Shown one piece after another: positions 28,144 to 40,500 of a stretch of DNA of 64,000 nucleotides. Source of the stretch: Botryococcus braunii (lineage: Eukaryota; Chlorophyta; Trebouxiophyceae); assembly GCA_002005505.1 (NCBI GenBank), contig KV908359.1, forward strand, positions 723,760 to 787,759. The letters run 5' to 3'. The notes beneath the pieces are model-generated. The model saw only the letters and a list, made by a program, of their open reading frames with translations. It was not told the DNA's origin and did not search any database. The position numbers and the translations under genes are program-made. Position 1 is the first letter of the stretch. Each line of letters starts with the position of its first letter.

Positions 28144-31065
28144 GTGTGTCCCGTCAAGAGCCAGCATGATGCGCAGCCACAGTCCAGTCCTCATGTTGCC
28201 TCGTATCATGCCAGGAAAGGGCACGTGTGTACAGATCGACTACTGTGGCATGCAAGGTTGGGGCATCCTGGGGTTAAGAGTATGACAAGGTTGGACAACG
28301 AAGACCTGGTCACTGGGATCAATGTGTCCCTTGCTCCATGCTCAGAGTGTTCTCCCCAGTGTGAGTCATGTATAAAAGGGAAACATTCTCGCCCCCCCTT
28401 TCCAGCTTCCTCTAGGCCTGCAGAGAGTGTGTTAGATAGAGTGCATGTGGACACTGTGGGTCCCATTTCACCAGCTGCAATCACGGGAGAGCGTTTTTGG
28501 GTTACTGTGGTGAATGAAAAATCCCACCTGATAGCCTCATTGGCAGTGAAGTCGAAAGAAGCCATTCCCAAGGCCCTCATTGAGCTCTTGAAGTACTGGC
28601 AGACATTTCATGAGAAAGTGGTGAAGTGTGTGAGATCTGATAGAGGGACAGAATTTCTGAATCAGCAGTTCAAAGAATTTTTTGCTCAGCAGGGCACTAA
28701 AATGGAGACCTCAGCTCCATCCACGCCTCAGCAAAATGGACTTGCTGAGCGCATGAATCGGACTCTGAAGGAGCGCACAAGGACCCTGTTGGTGCACGCT
28801 GCAGCAGACCCTTCCTTGTGGAAGGAGGCACTGGAGTCTGTCACCCTGCTGTACAACGTGGGCCCCACCACAGGCAGGCCTCTGACCCCTACTGAGATGT
28901 TCTATGGGGTAAAGCCTGATGTTGCTTCCTTGCGCACATGGGGCTGTGTGGCACATGTTCACATTCCCCCAGGTCAGCGGTCTGTATTTGGACCAAAGAC
29001 CATTCCAGGCATGTTCACTGGGTATTGCCCACAGTCCAAGGCCTATAGAGTGTACGTAGGCAATGGTGTATGGAAAGAGAGCAGGGATGTTACATTCCTT
29101 GAGCATTTGGGAGGAGGGGAGAGAGTGGGTATGTCTAAGGTGCAACCTGGATCCTCTCAATGGCTCTCAGGAGCGTCCTCGCAGGGCAGGGGAGGCAATT
29201 CCAATGTCCCCAGCTCACCAACAGCCATTCCCGTGAATTTTTGGGAAGCAGAGGATGACCCTGTGGTGGAGTGCAAGCCCACTGGATCTCATGCTACCAC
29301 TGCCAGCTCTCCAGAGGATCACAGCAGGCTGAGGAGCTCAGTCGGATCTGTGGCTGGAGCCCCCAGCAGCCAGGATGGTTCCCCTGCCACTTCAGAGACC
29401 TCACAGCAGTCATGGTCAGTGCTGGGCCATCTTCAAAATTTAGCTCGGAGGGGTGCTGAAGCGCACTCGCAGCTGGGCAAACTGCAGAAGATGCAGGAGG
29501 GGGTCAGGTTCCAGGGGAAGTCTCGACATAGACTTCCCCCAGGAACCACCCTCACAAGGGATCAGCGTTATGAACAGCGCCAGGCTAGGAGGGACTCAGT
29601 AGGGGTCCCCATGCATGACCCTGGCTCAGGCCAGGTACTTGTGAGTGAGCCACCCTTGGTAGGTCTCCCTGATTTGCAGAGGCAGGTTGAGACAAGGGAG
29701 GCTATGCTTGGAGAAGATGTTAGCGAGAAGAGTAGTGGGCTAGAAGTGCCAGCAGCAGGGGAAGCACGTAGCCAAGTTGAGCTGGGAACCAGTCATGCTT
29801 ATGGTGTGCAGCCTGACACAGTAGGCGCAGCTCAGGAAAGTCAGAGTAGTGTACCTAGGTGTGAGTCCAGGAGAGAGAGAGAGCTGCTGCTTCCACCTGC
29901 ATTGAGAAAGGTGAGAGATTGTAATGGTGGATCGCATGAGTCTGACAGTTCAAGAGAGAGAGTTGGGGAGGGCTCTGGCAGTTCTGGCTGTACTGCAGGA
30001 TCTCAACATAAGGTACAAAATGTACCTTATTCTGGGAACCAGGATCAGAGGGATATAAAAGACAACAGTCCCAGGAGTGCTGACAGTACTGCAGAGTCTC
30101 AGCATAAGGTACAAAATGTACCTTATGTCAAGCTGGGAAAGGTTCACGTGCCATCTAACCTGAGGGAAGCCCAATGCTCCCCTCAGTGGGATTTTCGGCA
30201 ACAAGCAATGAGGGAAGAGATGGATTCCCTTGATACCCATGAGGTTCTAGAGTATGTGGACAGACCACATGGACAAAAAGTTATTCCTGTCCATTGGATA
30301 TTCTCCACTAAAATTGATGCACATGGGAATGTTACTCGCTTTAAAGCGAGGTTAGTTGCCCAAGGGTGTAGACAGATCCCTGGGATAGATGTTGGGGAGG
30401 TATTTGCACCCACCAGCAGCTATGGGGCAAGGAGGGCTGTGCTGGCAGTGGCTGCCACACAGAATCTTGAGATCCACCAAGTGGATATCAAGACGGCTTT
30501 TCTCAATGGAGAGTTGGAGGAAGAGGTCTATGTGACCCAACCACCAGGATTTGAGAATGGCAACACGAGGGTTGTGTGCAAGCTTAGGAAGGCACTATAT
30601 GGTCTAAAACAAGCCCCACGGGCTTGGCACAAGACCTTGACCGACAAGTTGAGCGTGATGGGGTATAGTGTGTGCAAGAGTGATGCGGGTGTATACATCA
30701 GGAGGGCCCCTGATGGCAACCTGTCCTTTATTCTTGTTTATGTTGATGATCTTCTCATAGTTGCCAGATTGGTTGCAGAGATTGAGTGGGGGAAAGAGTT
30801 GTTGAAGAAGGACTTCACCATCCATGATTTGGGAGAGGTGAATGATTTCCTGGGGTGTCAGGTCCTACGCAATAGAGTTCAGAGCACTATTTCCATGAGT
30901 TGCACTCCCAAGATTGATGCTCTTGTGGAAAAGTTTGGTGTTGCTGATGATGGACGTGTGGTTGATACCCTCATGTCCAAGGACTTCGTGGCTAGCAGCA
31001 GAGTCCTCAGATGGTTTGTCACATGGGGCAGGTACCCCACTGCCACCTGTTCATCGGTACTGTGA
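28144..31065 (+). pseudogene. pol: Copia element F integrase-RT, frameshifted
   Basis: Integrase finger LLWHARLGHPG and CESCIKGKH, core HVDTVGP, RSDRGTEF and QQNGLAERMNR, then a long low-complexity linker, then reverse transcriptase (SPQWDFRQQAMREEM, VDIKTAFLNGELEEEVYV, LYGLKQAPRAWH, catalytic YVDDLLIVA, DLGEVNDFLGCQV). The frame is lost near 31000 and continues in the next piece. The linker contains a roughly 96-nt tandem duplication, each copy with a palindrome ATAAGGTAC-N5-GTACCTTAT (30008-30030 and 30104-30126). The first in-frame codon is not a natural start; this is a fragment of a polyprotein. Confidence 0.9.
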
Positions 31066-31717
31066 GTTGATTGGATCGTTGCTATATATTGCCAATACGA
31101 CCCGGCCTGACATTCCTCAGGCTGTTGGAGTGTTGTCAAGGTATAGAATGACACCCACTACCTCACACTGGAATGAGGCCATTCGAGTGCTGAAGTACTT
31201 GAGAGATACGAGAGAATTAGCTCTTACTCTGGGTGGAAAGGGGCCTGAGCTAGAAGGCTATGTTGATGCCGACTATGCTGGGGACCTGGACCACAGGTAT
31301 TCCACCACTGGCTATGTTCTATCAGTCTATGGTAGTGCCGTGGTTTGGGGAAGCAAGAAGCAGAGCTCAGTTGCTACCTCAACTGTGCAAGCCGAGTTTA
31401 TGGCAGCCGGCCATATTGTGAAGGAAGCCAACTGGCTTAGGGGCTTCTTGGAAGAGATTGGAGCTGCACCTTGGAGAGTCAAAATTTTCTGTGACAACCA
31501 AGGATGCATTTCCAATTTACGGAACCCCCTTTATTCCAAATTCACAAAGCATGTTGCAGTAAGCTTCCACTATGCTAGGGAAGCTATGGCACTTGGGCAG
31601 GTAGATATCCTCTATGTAGAATCTGCTCGAAATGTGGCTGACATTATGACCAAGCCACTTGCTAAGCCCGTGTTTGTTGGTCATCGTGATTCACTAGGTT
31701 TGAGAAGATACACATAA
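31000..31717 (+). pseudogene. pol: Copia element F RT end and RNase H
   Basis: Continues element F in the next frame: RYCELIGSLLYIANTTRPDI, VDADYAGDLDHRYST, TSTVQAEFMAAGH, DNQGCISNLRNP, ending VADIMTKPLAKP. Complete RNase H, separated from RT by a frameshift around 31000. Confidence 0.9.
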
Positions 31718-31728
31718 AGCATGCAGGC

Positions 31729-31737
31729 AAGGGGAAG
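31729..31737 (+). promoter_or_regulatory. Polypurine tract of element F
   Basis: AAGGGGAAG directly before the 3' LTR. Confidence 0.8.
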
Positions 31738-32438
31738 TGTTGAGTTGTGAACATACATTATAGAATGCCTTGTGCTTTAGGTGATCTTCAAATGTACATT
31801 ATTAGGATACGGGTCCACTATCCACATAAGGTACCTCAAGACACGTTCGGATGAGGTCTATTTCGAACATAAGGTACAATCTGATTTAGATTACGCGTTA
31901 GTGTGAAAGGACTATTAAAGCTGCGATCACCGCATAGTCGAGCAACTGGTTTGGAAAGATACTGGGCACATAAGGATGCTAGTCTTGTTCATGCAATTGC
32001 ATGTGTCTAAAGAGCAGACAGTCGTCAAGGACTGTAGCTGGAGAGGCACGAACTTACGACCTGTCTGCTTGCTTACAGGTGCGGTGACGCAGGGGGTGTA
32101 TTGGTAATGTGTTCATGTTTGATTGCTTGTTTGTAAGTGAACCATCTTAGTGGACAATCAAGTCTCCCAAACAGCTAAGGGACGGAGTATTGATTGAGTA
32201 TAGGAAGGTACTTGCTTTCAGCCGTCAGGAGCTTATCCGTGTGTAGATGCTCATTGACAGATCAACATGTAACGGAACTGGTTTGGAAAGATACTGGGCA
32301 CATAAGGATGCCAGTCTTGTTCATGCAGTTGCATGTGTCTAAAGAGCAGACACTCGTCAAGGACTGTAGCTGGAGAGGCACGAACTTACGACCTGTCTGC
32401 TTGCTTACAGGATACGCCGCTGCCCATAACCTTTTACA
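31738..32438 (+). repeat. 3' LTR of element F
   Basis: 701 bp, same structure as 26877-27576 with several substitutions and a 1-bp indel. Confidence 0.92.
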
Positions 32439-32443
32439 ATAAG

Positions 32444-33288
32444 GGCCAATTTCCAAGGCTCTGATCCTAAATTCTGATAGGAAGTCGTGAAAAAGGGGCA
32501 GAACAGCGCAATTCAACGCGCTGATCTGATAATACTAGGTGCGACTGAACGAAGTCTCAAGCAGTCATTCCGTAGTGTTTCTGAAACGTCTTGTTGTCAA
32601 AAACCCTGACTCACAGACTGATCTACATTCACTCTCATCTGTGTTTGGCATCGTGTATGTATTGTTCAGATCCAGAGAAGATCAATCTGGTGAGGCGTAT
32701 GTTCGTCGCTGACGTTATTTGGACAGCCATAAGTGCTGTTCATTAATCTCATACTAATAATGTTATTGCTAATGTGCAGACCTGTTAAACTGCTTCCACC
32801 TTGTGATGGTGTTGATGTTGAAAGTGTTTACTTATCTGGTAAGCAGTTTATGCTGCACGTTCGCATGCAAGGAAGTGATCGTGTGATAGTTACCAGCAAG
32901 ACACTAATGGATTAATATGCACAGGATGACACATGTGTGTGTCTTATTATCTGTGATTTATAACATTAAATCCAAACTGGATCTTGCAGGTAATCGTTAG
33001 ATAGGTCAGTGTCGTATACTGCCCGTGTGAGTCATTCCGTAGTGTTTTTGAAACGTCTTGTTGTCAAAAACCCTGACTCACAGACTGATCTACATTCACT
33101 CTCATCTGTGTTTGGCATCATGTATGCATTGTTCAGATCAAGAGAAGATCAGTCTGACCTGTTAAACTGCTTCCACCTTGTGATGGTGTTGATGTTGAAA
33201 GTGTTTACTTATCTGGATGACACATGTGCAAGTCTTATTATCTGTGATTTATAACAATAAATCCAAACTGGATCTTGCAGGATCCACA
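32444..33288 (+). repeat. 3' LTR of element E, second part, with spliced and unspliced leader copies
   Basis: Continues the LTR begun at 26624 and ends GGATCCACA. Contains an intron-bearing copy (32563-32989, 427 nt) and a compact copy (33030-33280, 251 nt). Introns 32690-32779 (GTGAGG...GTGCAG, 90 nt) and 32839-32924 (GTAAGC...GCACAG, 86 nt) account for the whole difference. The first copy is followed by GTAATCGT (donor-like), the second by GATCCACA and the LTR end. The copies differ at several bases, consistent with age. Confidence 0.88.
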
Positions 33289-33708
33289 CCTCGTTTGTAC
33301 AACGATCGAAATAAAGCCGGGGGACCTTGAGGAGATCGTACTCCAGACGAACGAGCACTCATCCTCAAAGATTACGTCCTTGACCTGTACGCTGGACGCC
33401 CTCTTCCTCGACCATCGTGGTTTGTGGAAAGATTTCCTGTATATCCAGCTTATAGGTTTACCCCGTGGGAGGTCTCGTTTGTGAATCTCGAGCCGGGGTT
33501 TATCACGAAGGCCAAGTTCCTGAGGTATTGGCGGGCTATCGTTTGGTTGAACAAGGAGCAAGAAACTGCTGAACTTGCATTATACAACGCAGTTGAATTA
33601 GCATTGTCCACTATTCCTGTGGCTGCGTTCAAGGACACCCTGTCCCTGAGTGTTCGGAGTGAAGCTGATTGGGAGACGGAGTCAGATAGCGACGAGTCTG
33701 TCGATTGA
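33289..33708 (+). pseudogene. ORF0 of element G (partial, one stop)
   Basis: Frame from the E LTR boundary to TGA at 33706-33708, with one internal TGA near 33328. Encodes GDRTPDERALILKDYVLDLY, WFVERFPVYPAYRFTPWE, SFVNLEPGFIT and an acidic end (ETESDSDESVD), closely matching ORF0 of element C. The 5' end was lost to E's insertion. The gag ATG follows 45 nt later. Function unknown. Confidence 0.75.
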
Positions 33709-33753
33709 AGTGACTGTCTAAGTTTCCCTTGTCCACTGTGAACATTTCTGACA

Positions 33754-34618
33754 ATGACTTCAAAAAAGAAGGGTCAGTCAACGAGTGGGGCTTCTACCTC
33801 AAACAGTGAGACCACCACCTCTACTCCTATTCGAGAACCCTGCACCCCCAATACCTCGAGGGGGGAAGGAGATGAATTGCCCAAAGTTATTCCTACTCAG
33901 GTTAAAGTGCATATAAAACTGAGGGACAAGGGACACAATATTATAATCTGGAAGAGTGCATATATGGCAGCAAATGAGGCAAAGGGATCTCTTCCTGCAG
34001 TGCTGGAGGCCATGCCAGGCACCTTGCATGATGCAGCAGCCTTATTACTGCTCTATGAATCTGTGCCTGAGGAGTGGCAAGGCGAATTGTCTGAGATGCC
34101 GTCTGCATATGATGCTTATGAGTACATATGCAGGAAATTCATTGGTGGCCACAATCTTCAGCCAAACATGGACTGGTTGCAAGAAATGGGTCAGGGGATG
34201 AGACATGATGAAACAATCTCTCAATATGTGAACCGCATGCTCAATCTCAAAGCCTGCCTTCACAGAAATAATCATCATCTGATGGATGGGTTTGTAGCGA
34301 CCCAAATCGTGAAGGGTCTCCCTGAAGCAGCTAAGGAGCCTGGCAGCGTGTCCACAGCCGTCGCACACCCACTCAACAAGCTGGCTGAACTCCTGCGCAC
34401 CACTGCAGCAGCCCCTGGGCTTTGATGAGACAGCTCCCCGCCAGCCCAGAGTCCTGGCCATTGCCCCATGCACTAGTGGAGCCAGGAATCCTCCAACTGC
34501 GAGTGCAGCCAACACACAGCAGTCCACATAACCCCCTGAGCCCAAGGGAGTATGCAATTACTGCAACAAAAAGGGTCACTATCGGAGGGATTGCAGAAAG
34601 AGGCGCAGGGACGAGGAG
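33754..34618 (+). pseudogene. gag: Copia element G Gag, frameshifted and cut by A2
   Basis: ATG at 33754 (MTSKKKGQSTSG), Gag core (WKSAYMAANEAKGSLPAVLE; ETISQYVNRMLNLKACL). A 1-nt insertion near 34408 ends the main frame at 34425; the CCHC knuckle NYCNKKGHYRRDC survives in another frame. Ends at 34618 with the AGGAG duplication of A2. The remainder is at 58231. Confidence 0.88.
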
Positions 34619-35344
34619 TGTACAATTCTGGGCGTAATGTTCCCTGTATGTCCCGGCACGAAGGGTGTTAAGCTCGGTCGGGTCTCTTGCTGTGTGTAGG
34701 GAAGCAAGCAGAGCCCGACTATGTGTTGACACTTGTGGCAACTGATCAGAGATAAGCACCCGGAGTGCTCTTTCAGTCCCAAACAAGTTATTACATTGCT
34801 TCTTGCTCTCTCTCAACGCCAAGGAATTCAAACTACCTCTTCTACGCATCGACAGATAATTCGCATTACCATTGTTTGATGAGCCAAGCATTAGCAATAT
34901 TCTAATACGCTTATCTAGACCTCTTCCTAATCAATTGTTCATGCAAGTTACTAAGATGCAGCACTTCACCTGTATGTCCCGGCACGAAGGGTGTTAAGCT
35001 CGGTCGGGTCTCTTGCTGTGTGTAGGAGAGCAAGCAGAGCCCGACTATGTGTTGACACTTGTGGCAACTGATCAGAGATAAGCACCCGGAGTGCTCTTTC
35101 AGTCCCAAACAAGTACCGAGCCCTTCATGCCTGCTGCCTATATCCTTTCTCGCAAGAACGCGTCAGATTGCATTACTTTCTTTCTCCGAAATGGAATCAG
35201 TCCAGATCAATTATGGCAGAACTCTAGAGTTCTGCCATCCCCTACTCAACCTCTAAGATTGTTCACAATGATTGCTTTAGAGAAGCCTGGCCACTATTAC
35301 TCTTCTGAGGGAAAGTCACTAATTGTTCTTTTACTATTATAACA
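34619..35344 (-). repeat. 3' LTR of element A2
   Basis: 726 bp, TGTACAATTC...ATTATAACA on plus. Contains the duplicated 145-nt leader segment typical of this family. Followed on plus by CTTCCCCTT, the complement of the PPT (35345-35353). Confidence 0.93.
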
Positions 35345-35362
35345 CTTCCCCTTGACTTTTCC

Positions 35363-36472
35363 TCACAAAAACTTGGCCAGTCCTAGAGCCTCACGATGGC
35401 CCTGAAATACCTGCCTTGTCAAAGGCTTGGTAAATATATCTGCCACATTCCTAGCAGAAGGAACGTATTTCACATCCACCTGTCCCAATGCAATAGCTTC
35501 CCGAGCAAAGTGAAAGCTGATTGCAATGTGCTTGGTATGCTTAGAGAACACTGGATTTCTGAGATGATTGATGCATCCCTGATTATCACAGTGGATCTTC
35601 ACAATCCAAGGAGAAATACCAATTTCTTCCAGGAATCCCTTCATCCAATTTGCCTCTTTGACAGCTGCACTTGCCGCCATAAACTCAGCCTCTACAGTGG
35701 ATGTGGCCACTGCAGACTGCTTCTTGCTTCCCCAAACTGCAGCCCCTCCGAACACACGAATTACGTAACCAGTAGTGGAAAACCGATGATCCTGATCACC
35801 ACCATAATCTGCATCAACAAAGCCCTCCAGCTCTGTGTCATTCCCTCCAAGTACTAGAACAAGATCCCGGGTAGCCTTCAGATATTTCAACACTCTGATG
35901 GCTTCATTCCAGTGAGCAGTAGTGGGAGTAATCCTATACCTGGAGAGCACTCCCACAGCCTGGGAAATAGCAGGCCTAGTGGTGTTAGCAATGTACAACA
36001 GTGACCCAACCAGTTCACAATATCTATGACCTGGTGGCAAGGGACTCCCAGCTCCAATGCCGGCACTGTTGTCCTTAGACACAGGTTGCTGTGTGGCCAC
36101 AAAATCCTTAGTCATAGGGGTGTCAGGCCCCACAGACTCCAGATCCAGCCCAAATTTCTCAATGAGTGCATCAATCTTGGGAATGCAGCTCAATGAAATC
36201 AACCCTTTCTCTCTATCTCTCATCACTTGGCAGCCCAGGAAATCTTTCACCTCTCCTAGATCATGAATGGTGAACTCCTGCTTAAGCAACCCTTTCACTC
36301 TCTCAATCTCACCCATGCCCTTGGAAACTATCAATAGATCATCAACATAAATCAGCACAAAGGATTTTCCACCATCCACAGAACATTTCACATACACACC
36401 AGCATCACTCTTGCACACCTCATACCCCATGGTATGGAGCTTTTCATTGAGGGTCTTATGCCATGCCCTTGG
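35363..36472 (-). pseudogene. pol: Copia element A2 RT C-terminal half and RNase H
   Basis: Same sequence as the end of element A: YEVCKSDAGVYVKCS, catalytic YVDDLLIVSKG, DLGEVKDFLGCQV, RNase H VDADYGGD, STVEAEFMAAS, VADIFTKPL. Separated from the N-terminal half by insertion X. Confidence 0.92.
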
Positions 36473-36925
36473 TTTAACGAAGTGAGACGTGTAACTAAGA
36501 TTTATAACAGCTAAGCAAGGGTTTCAGGCAAGGGTGACACCGAAGGTAGAAATCGAAGTTCCAATCCGTTACAAGTTCGCAGCCCTCCTCACGCAGGTCG
36601 TCCGAGTCTCCAAAGAACAATATATAATGAACAATGTAGATAATGCTAGATGTCTCACTCGTAGCAGCAAACCCAAAGACAATGATAACCACCCGACTTC
36701 CTAGTCCACCTATGCGCGGATCCGGCTACGTCGTCCCTCTACGAGATGCTCTCGCGAGCATAGCGATATGGATGACGAGAGGAGACCCACTAGGATATTA
36801 CAGTCATTTTCCTACACACAAGGACAACGAGATCTACTCGTATCCCAAAGGGCACGAAGAAACATGAACTACGCGCACATCCTACGTGAGACGCGTCGCG
36901 CTGACGCGGCACCTCACTACACTTG
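36473..36925 (-). mobile_element. Unclassified 453-bp insertion (X) in A2 reverse transcriptase
   Basis: Absent from element A at the same place (between the codons for LKQA and PRAW). Flanked by a probable short target duplication CTTG (36468-36471 and 36922-36925). GC-richer at one end (CGCGTCGCGCTGACGCGG); carries GTGAGACG near both ends in the same orientation and a TATA-like run at about 36621. No gene or clear terminal inverted repeat. Could be a solo LTR, a short interspersed element or a small DNA transposon. Confidence 0.55.
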
Positions 36926-37524
36926 AGCTTGCTTCAGGCCATACAGTGCCTTCTTCAAGCGACACACTGTGTTCCCATCCCCATTTTCAAACCCAGGAGG
37001 TTGTGTGACATAGACCTCCTCCTCTAATTCACCATTTAAAAATGCAGTCTTGACATCCACCTGGTGGATTTCAAGACCCTCTTGTGCAGCCACTGACAGC
37101 AAAGCTCTCCTAGACCCATAACTGCTGGTGGGAGCAAATACCTCCATTACATCCACTCCTGGAATTTGCCTACACCCTTGAGCCACTAGCCTAGCCTTGA
37201 ACCTCAGCACATTACCATGAGCATCCATTTTCACTGAAAAAATCCAGTGAACTGGGATTACTTTGTGGCCACGAGGTCTCGGAACAAACTCCATCACCTC
37301 ATGAGCATCTAATGAATTTTGCTCTTCCTGCATAGCAGCCTTCCAATATTCCCACTGTGGGGACTGCTTGGCCTCCTTTAGACTGGAAGGCACACTAATC
37401 TTCCCAAATCTCACCCCAGTGTGCTTCCCCTGATCTTGCTTACTCTCACACTCACTGTCACCCACTACTCTTTCGCTGAATGTTGCCGCACTGCATGTAG
37501 GAACTGTGGGCAAAGATCCACACT
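36926..37524 (-). pseudogene. pol: Copia element A2 linker end and RT N-terminal half
   Basis: Encodes the linker end (TCSAATFSERVVGDSECESK) running without interruption into QDQGKHTGVRFGK and RT up to LYGLKQA: the uninterrupted state of the site where element B landed in element A. A 1-nt deletion near 37524 puts it out of frame with gag-integrase. Confidence 0.92.
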
Positions 37525-40500
37525 CCCCCTCTGCTCTTTCTCTCTCTTAGACTCACAGCTAGCCCTCTCAAGCTTGCTGTCAGACACTCTAACATCATCC
37601 TCCCAAACACAGGTACCTCTCGGAAAGCTCTTGTAATTGGGAGAATTCCCACACTGTCTGAGCTTCCGATTCACCTCCTCAGACACACTCTCACATGGCT
37701 GACGGTCTGCAGTCCCGTCAGCACTCTCACAGGCATTTGAACCACTCTGCATTGCATGAGCTCTTAGTCTGTCTTGAGGCTGTGACCATGTCTCTCTCTC
37801 TCTCTGTCTGCTCCCTCTTAGACATGAGCGCTGGGGCGCAGGCCCAGCAGCACACTCCCATGCATGGCCCACACTTTCGTGGCTGGCACCACATTGTCCT
37901 TGGGCATCACAAATTGAATTCTCATCTCTAACATGTCTCTCAGGCACTGAACAGGTCCCACCCGTACAGCTCATCTCACTTGGACCATCTGCAGTCTGAT
38001 CAGAGACTGCCCCCCTCTCATCTCTTACAAGTGAAACAGGTCTCTCGGTGTCCTGCCCCAATTCCTGCGCTTCCCCTGGTCCCTGTGACTCTGTGTCACC
38101 TTCAGTCATCCCCTCTCGCTCACAGCTCTCTCCCTTATCCTGTGCCAGCAGGATATCTCGAGCCGCAGTTCGTTGCTCGTAGCGTTGAGCCCGCGACAGT
38201 CCGTCCGGAGGCGGAATGGTAGTAGCCGGATGAGTGTTACGCAGTGATTGCTGTACTCGCTCTAAGATCCGTTGGTGTTGCCCACCGTCTGCACTTCCTC
38301 GCGCCAGTCGTTGAATTGCGTCCAGAGCCCCGGACTGATCCAAGTCCGGCTGCTGTTCTCCCGTGCTTGATTCGGGAGTCACATTGAGAATGCCCTCCTC
38401 TTGGGAAAGCTTCCCCTGACTAGCAGGCTCAGTTGCAGCCTGGTCAGAGGGTACTGGGAAGGAGCTGTCAGGTCTACTGCTGGAGCATGGGCTGCTGACA
38501 GTCTGATTCTGCGTGCTGCGCTGTGGCAATGACACCACTGGGTTGCTGCTGTGCATTGGCCCTGGTAAGTCTTCAGGGTATGAGAACTGCTGAGGCTGGT
38601 CAGGGAGAACTGCCATTCCCACCCGAGTAGCTCCTCGAATGTGTTCCACAAATTGGACATCTCTGCTCTCTCTCCATATCCCCCCTCCCATATAGACACG
38701 GTATGCCTTTGATGCTGGAGAGTAACCAGTGAACATCCCAGCCACAGCCTTTGGTGCAAATGCCCCCCTCTGCTGATCAGGAACGTGCACAAATGCAAGG
38801 CATCCCCACGTGCGCAGCAAGGATACATCTGGTTTATATCCCATGAACATTTCGCAGGGAGATAGGGGCCTGCCTGTGCTGGGTCCCATATTTAGGAGGG
38901 TGCAGGCTGTCTCCAGGGCTTCCTTCCACATAACAGGGCTTGCTGCAGCAAAATTGAGGAGGGTCCTGGTGCGCTCCTTGAGGGTTGTGTTGGCTCTCTC
39001 AGCAACTCCATTCTGCTGAGGGGTATATGGGGCAGATGTCTCCAGCTTAGTGCCCTGGGATGCACAGAATTCTTTGAACTTGGCATTTAAGAACTCTGTG
39101 CCTCTGTCACTGCGGATGCACTTCACTGTAGTTTCCTTCTCAGTTTGCCAATACAAAATTAGGTCTCTGACAACAGCTCCAATTACATCTTTTGACTTCA
39201 CTGGCAGCACTGCCTTCCACCCAGATGCCTCATCAGTTACAGTTACCCAAAAGCGTTCCCCAGTAATGGCTGCTGGTGATATGGGACCCACAGTGTCAAT
39301 GTGGATTCTGTCAAGGGGTTTCTCAGCAGGTCTAGAGCTTTCACCAAATGGGGGACGTGCATGCTTCCCCTCAATGCATGCTTCACAGTACTTAGGACAC
39401 TTTTCACAAGGGGACATTAAAGTGTCTAGACCAGTAACCAGTTGCTCACTGCTCAGGCGGTTCATCCATGGGTCTCCTGGGTGTCCCAATCTGCTGTGCC
39501 ACAGAAAACGTTTGGCACAGTCATGGCTTTGACCTTTGAAGCATTTCTTCTTCAGGGCAGCTGTCACTGAATAAGGAACCTTCACTGGTGCTACTGGGAG
39601 GCAGTTGTGAATATAATAGAGGCCATTCTCTGGTTTCACAGGCATCTGCCAACCACTCGGTCCTGAGACAGCAGTGAATGCTCCCAGTCTATCTCTACTG
39701 AACCGGATTCCATCACGCAGAGCAGCAGATACTGATAGAATATTGGTGGTGGCTGAGGGAACACACTGGACACGATGCAGCCACACTGGAATATGCTGAG
39801 AGGACATGAGACACACTGACCCAGTAGCAACAATACCCCCAGTGGCATCAGATGTAGCAAGCAGCAGTGGAATAGGGTGGTCATGTACTGTAGGGGCATG
39901 CAGCAGGGAAAGGTTGTTCACAAGATGTACAGACGCTCCACTGTCCACAAGCCACGACTGTTTGGACTGTTGATGTTTACTGCCATCCAGCACATTATAA
40001 AATACCACGTATGGCATACCTTCTGAGGGAGGAGAAGGTGGGCCTGGAGGAGGGTGCAGCAGTGGGAACGCTCCAGTGCCTGGGAATGCATGCTGCACGC
40101 TTGGAGGTGGCTGGGGTGCACCAGGAAACTGTCCTTGGGGCCACATGGCAGCAAGTTGCTGTACAGCTGCCACCACATTGCGTTGTGTCTCTGCATCCCT
40201 TTGGCGTTTGCGGCAGTCTCTCCAGAAATGGCCTTTCCTGTGGCAGTAGTTGCACGTGCCCCTCACTTCTCCCCTTGATTCTGTGTCTGTTGGCTGTCTG
40301 GAGGGATTGGCCCCGCTAGTGGAAGGGGCTGGAGCAGTCTCTAGTTGAGCAGGCATTGCTTTCATCACCATGGCAGGCTGTTCTCCATCATCGTTGTAGC
40401 CAGAAGCCTCTGCAGTGGTGGAAATGAGAGCTGCCAGTTCATCCAGGGGGTAAGCTACTGCAGTTGGTAACAGCCCGGGAGGATTAGCTGCTGCTGGCAG

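Larger units (their letters stand above)
26877..32438 (+). mobile_element. Ty1/copia element F, internally deleted, inserted in E 3' LTR
   Basis: 5,562 bp with 700- and 701-bp LTRs and TSD ATAAG. PBS 27577-27589, a truncated ORF0, no gag, a protease remnant, integrase-RT-RNase H in frameshifted pieces, and PPT 31729-31737. Several LTR differences indicate an older insertion than B. Cannot be autonomous. Confidence 0.93.
15208..33288 (+). mobile_element. Ty1/copia element E, decayed, inserted in element G
   Basis: Sense-strand copia element. Present are an ORF0 remnant, gag, PR-INT, RT-RNase H and a 3' LTR in two pieces. It is interrupted by Z (17342-24211) and F (26877-32438). Its 5' LTR should be left of the window, beyond J and A. 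The 3' LTR ends at 33288 (GGATCCACA) and abuts the ORF0 of element G. Frameshifts in gag and RNase H and diverged duplicate copies in its LTR mark it as older than A, B and C. Confidence 0.85.

Noticed and set aside
36473..36925. Insertion X as a spliceosomal intron in A2 pol
   Set aside because: No GT-AG choice restores the reading of element A exactly, and a short target duplication fits a transposon insertion better.
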